A DNA stretch of 64,000 nucleotides, taken from assembly GCA_947450545.1 (NCBI GenBank), contig CANFVU010000003.1, forward strand, positions 1 through 64,000, written 5' to 3'. Below the pieces are notes generated by a model. It did no database searches, was not told the origin of the DNA, and saw only the letters and a program-made list of their open reading frames with translations. A program made the position numbers and the translations under genes. Positions 63,856 to 64,000 of the stretch are shown in pieces (within the stretch, counting starts at the first letter, position 1; each line of letters opens with the position of its first letter). The DNA comes from Actinomycetota bacterium (GTDB taxonomy: Bacteria; Actinomycetota; Actinomycetes; Nanopelagicales; Nanopelagicaceae).

Positions 63856-64000
63856 CGGCTTGAACTCGCTTAATCATCGTATCGAGTAAAGCAAAAGTCA
63901 CTTGCCCGCTAATTCGAACAGCAACTCGGTTCTTGCTATCGATAATCAGCGTTGTGGGAATTGCATTTGGCACTAGAGAACCTCTAAACCCAGCCAAAAT
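63848..64000 (-). CDS. resA: Thioredoxin-like ResA/TlpA, C-terminal fragment at the window edge
   Basis: The minus strand from 64000 reads open for 50 codons to TAA at 63848. The peptide contains [17 protein letters not shown], the cis-proline loop and following strand of thioredoxin-fold proteins, then ISGQVTF, as in ResA/TlpA. The CxxC part lies outside the window. The stop overlaps the ccdA start by 8 bp, which supports a ResA role in cytochrome c maturation. Confidence 0.85.
   Translation of the reverse strand: MLAGFRGSLVPNAIPTTLIIDSKNRVAVRISGQVTFALLDTMIKRVQADA

Noticed and set aside
1-64000. CRISPR arrays, insertion sequences, prophage, attachment sites or a replication origin
   Set aside because: No regularly spaced repeats, transposase/integrase genes, DnaA-box clusters or dnaA/dnaN context were found.

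Overview
The window looks like a chromosome segment of a streamlined, low-GC actinobacterium. The base composition is mildly AT-rich by eye. Genes are packed with 1-14 bp overlaps, several convergent gene pairs overlap at their 3' ends, and no gap between genes reaches 300 bp. No mobile element, CRISPR array or dedicated transcription factor gene is visible. The complete menaquinone-linked nuoA-N operon ending in a polyprenyl diphosphate synthase, the System II cytochrome c genes, TANNNT -10 boxes placed about 6 nt from start codons (leaderless mRNAs) and the emphasis on nucleoside scavenging all suit a freshwater acI/Nanopelagicales-type actinobacterium. That assignment is inference.

Layout. 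1-122: tRNA-Met (cut by the window edge) and tRNA-Thr. 0.2-2.5 kb: a secreted DMFA-like protein and a TRIC-family membrane protein. 2.6-7.9 kb: histidine utilisation (a hutG-like ureohydrolase diverging from hutH-hutU-hutI). 7.9-13.3 kb: metZ, a thioredoxin/DUF4395 pair, an aldo-keto reductase, two membrane proteins and tRNA-Tyr. 13.4-35.2 kb: a very large nucleoside-salvage region. 35.2-37.6 kb: yajQ, rarD and a polyprenyl synthase. 37.6-52.5 kb: nuoA-N on the minus strand. 52.6-60.5 kb: menaquinone genes menG, F, D, C, B, E, A plus bioY. 60.5-64 kb: a small membrane protein and the resA-ccdA-resB-ccsB operon, with resA cut by the window edge.

The nucleoside region has three blocks. A plus-strand operon runs psuG-psuK-cdd-add-P450-nucleoside hydrolase. 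A minus-strand block holds deoC-ALDH-short ALDH-like protein, diverging from two further nucleoside hydrolases. A ten-gene minus-strand operon starts with a BMP-type nucleoside-binding protein and its ABC transporter, continues with a queuosine-salvage enzyme (Qng1/DUF2419), a nucleoside 2-deoxyribosyltransferase-like protein, an MFS carrier and a nucleoside hydrolase, and ends with two uridine phosphorylases. Ribokinase diverges from this operon. Together they could import ordinary and modified RNA/DNA nucleosides (uridine, cytidine, adenosine, pseudouridine, queuosine), split off the bases and feed ribose and deoxyribose into central metabolism.

The most interesting biology is this co-localisation of pseudouridine and queuosine salvage with a cytochrome P450 and four divergent nucleoside hydrolases. 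The regulatory architecture is also notable: exact TANNNT-N6-start leaderless promoters, palindromes sitting on -10 boxes, and an overlapping menB/menE divergent promoter.
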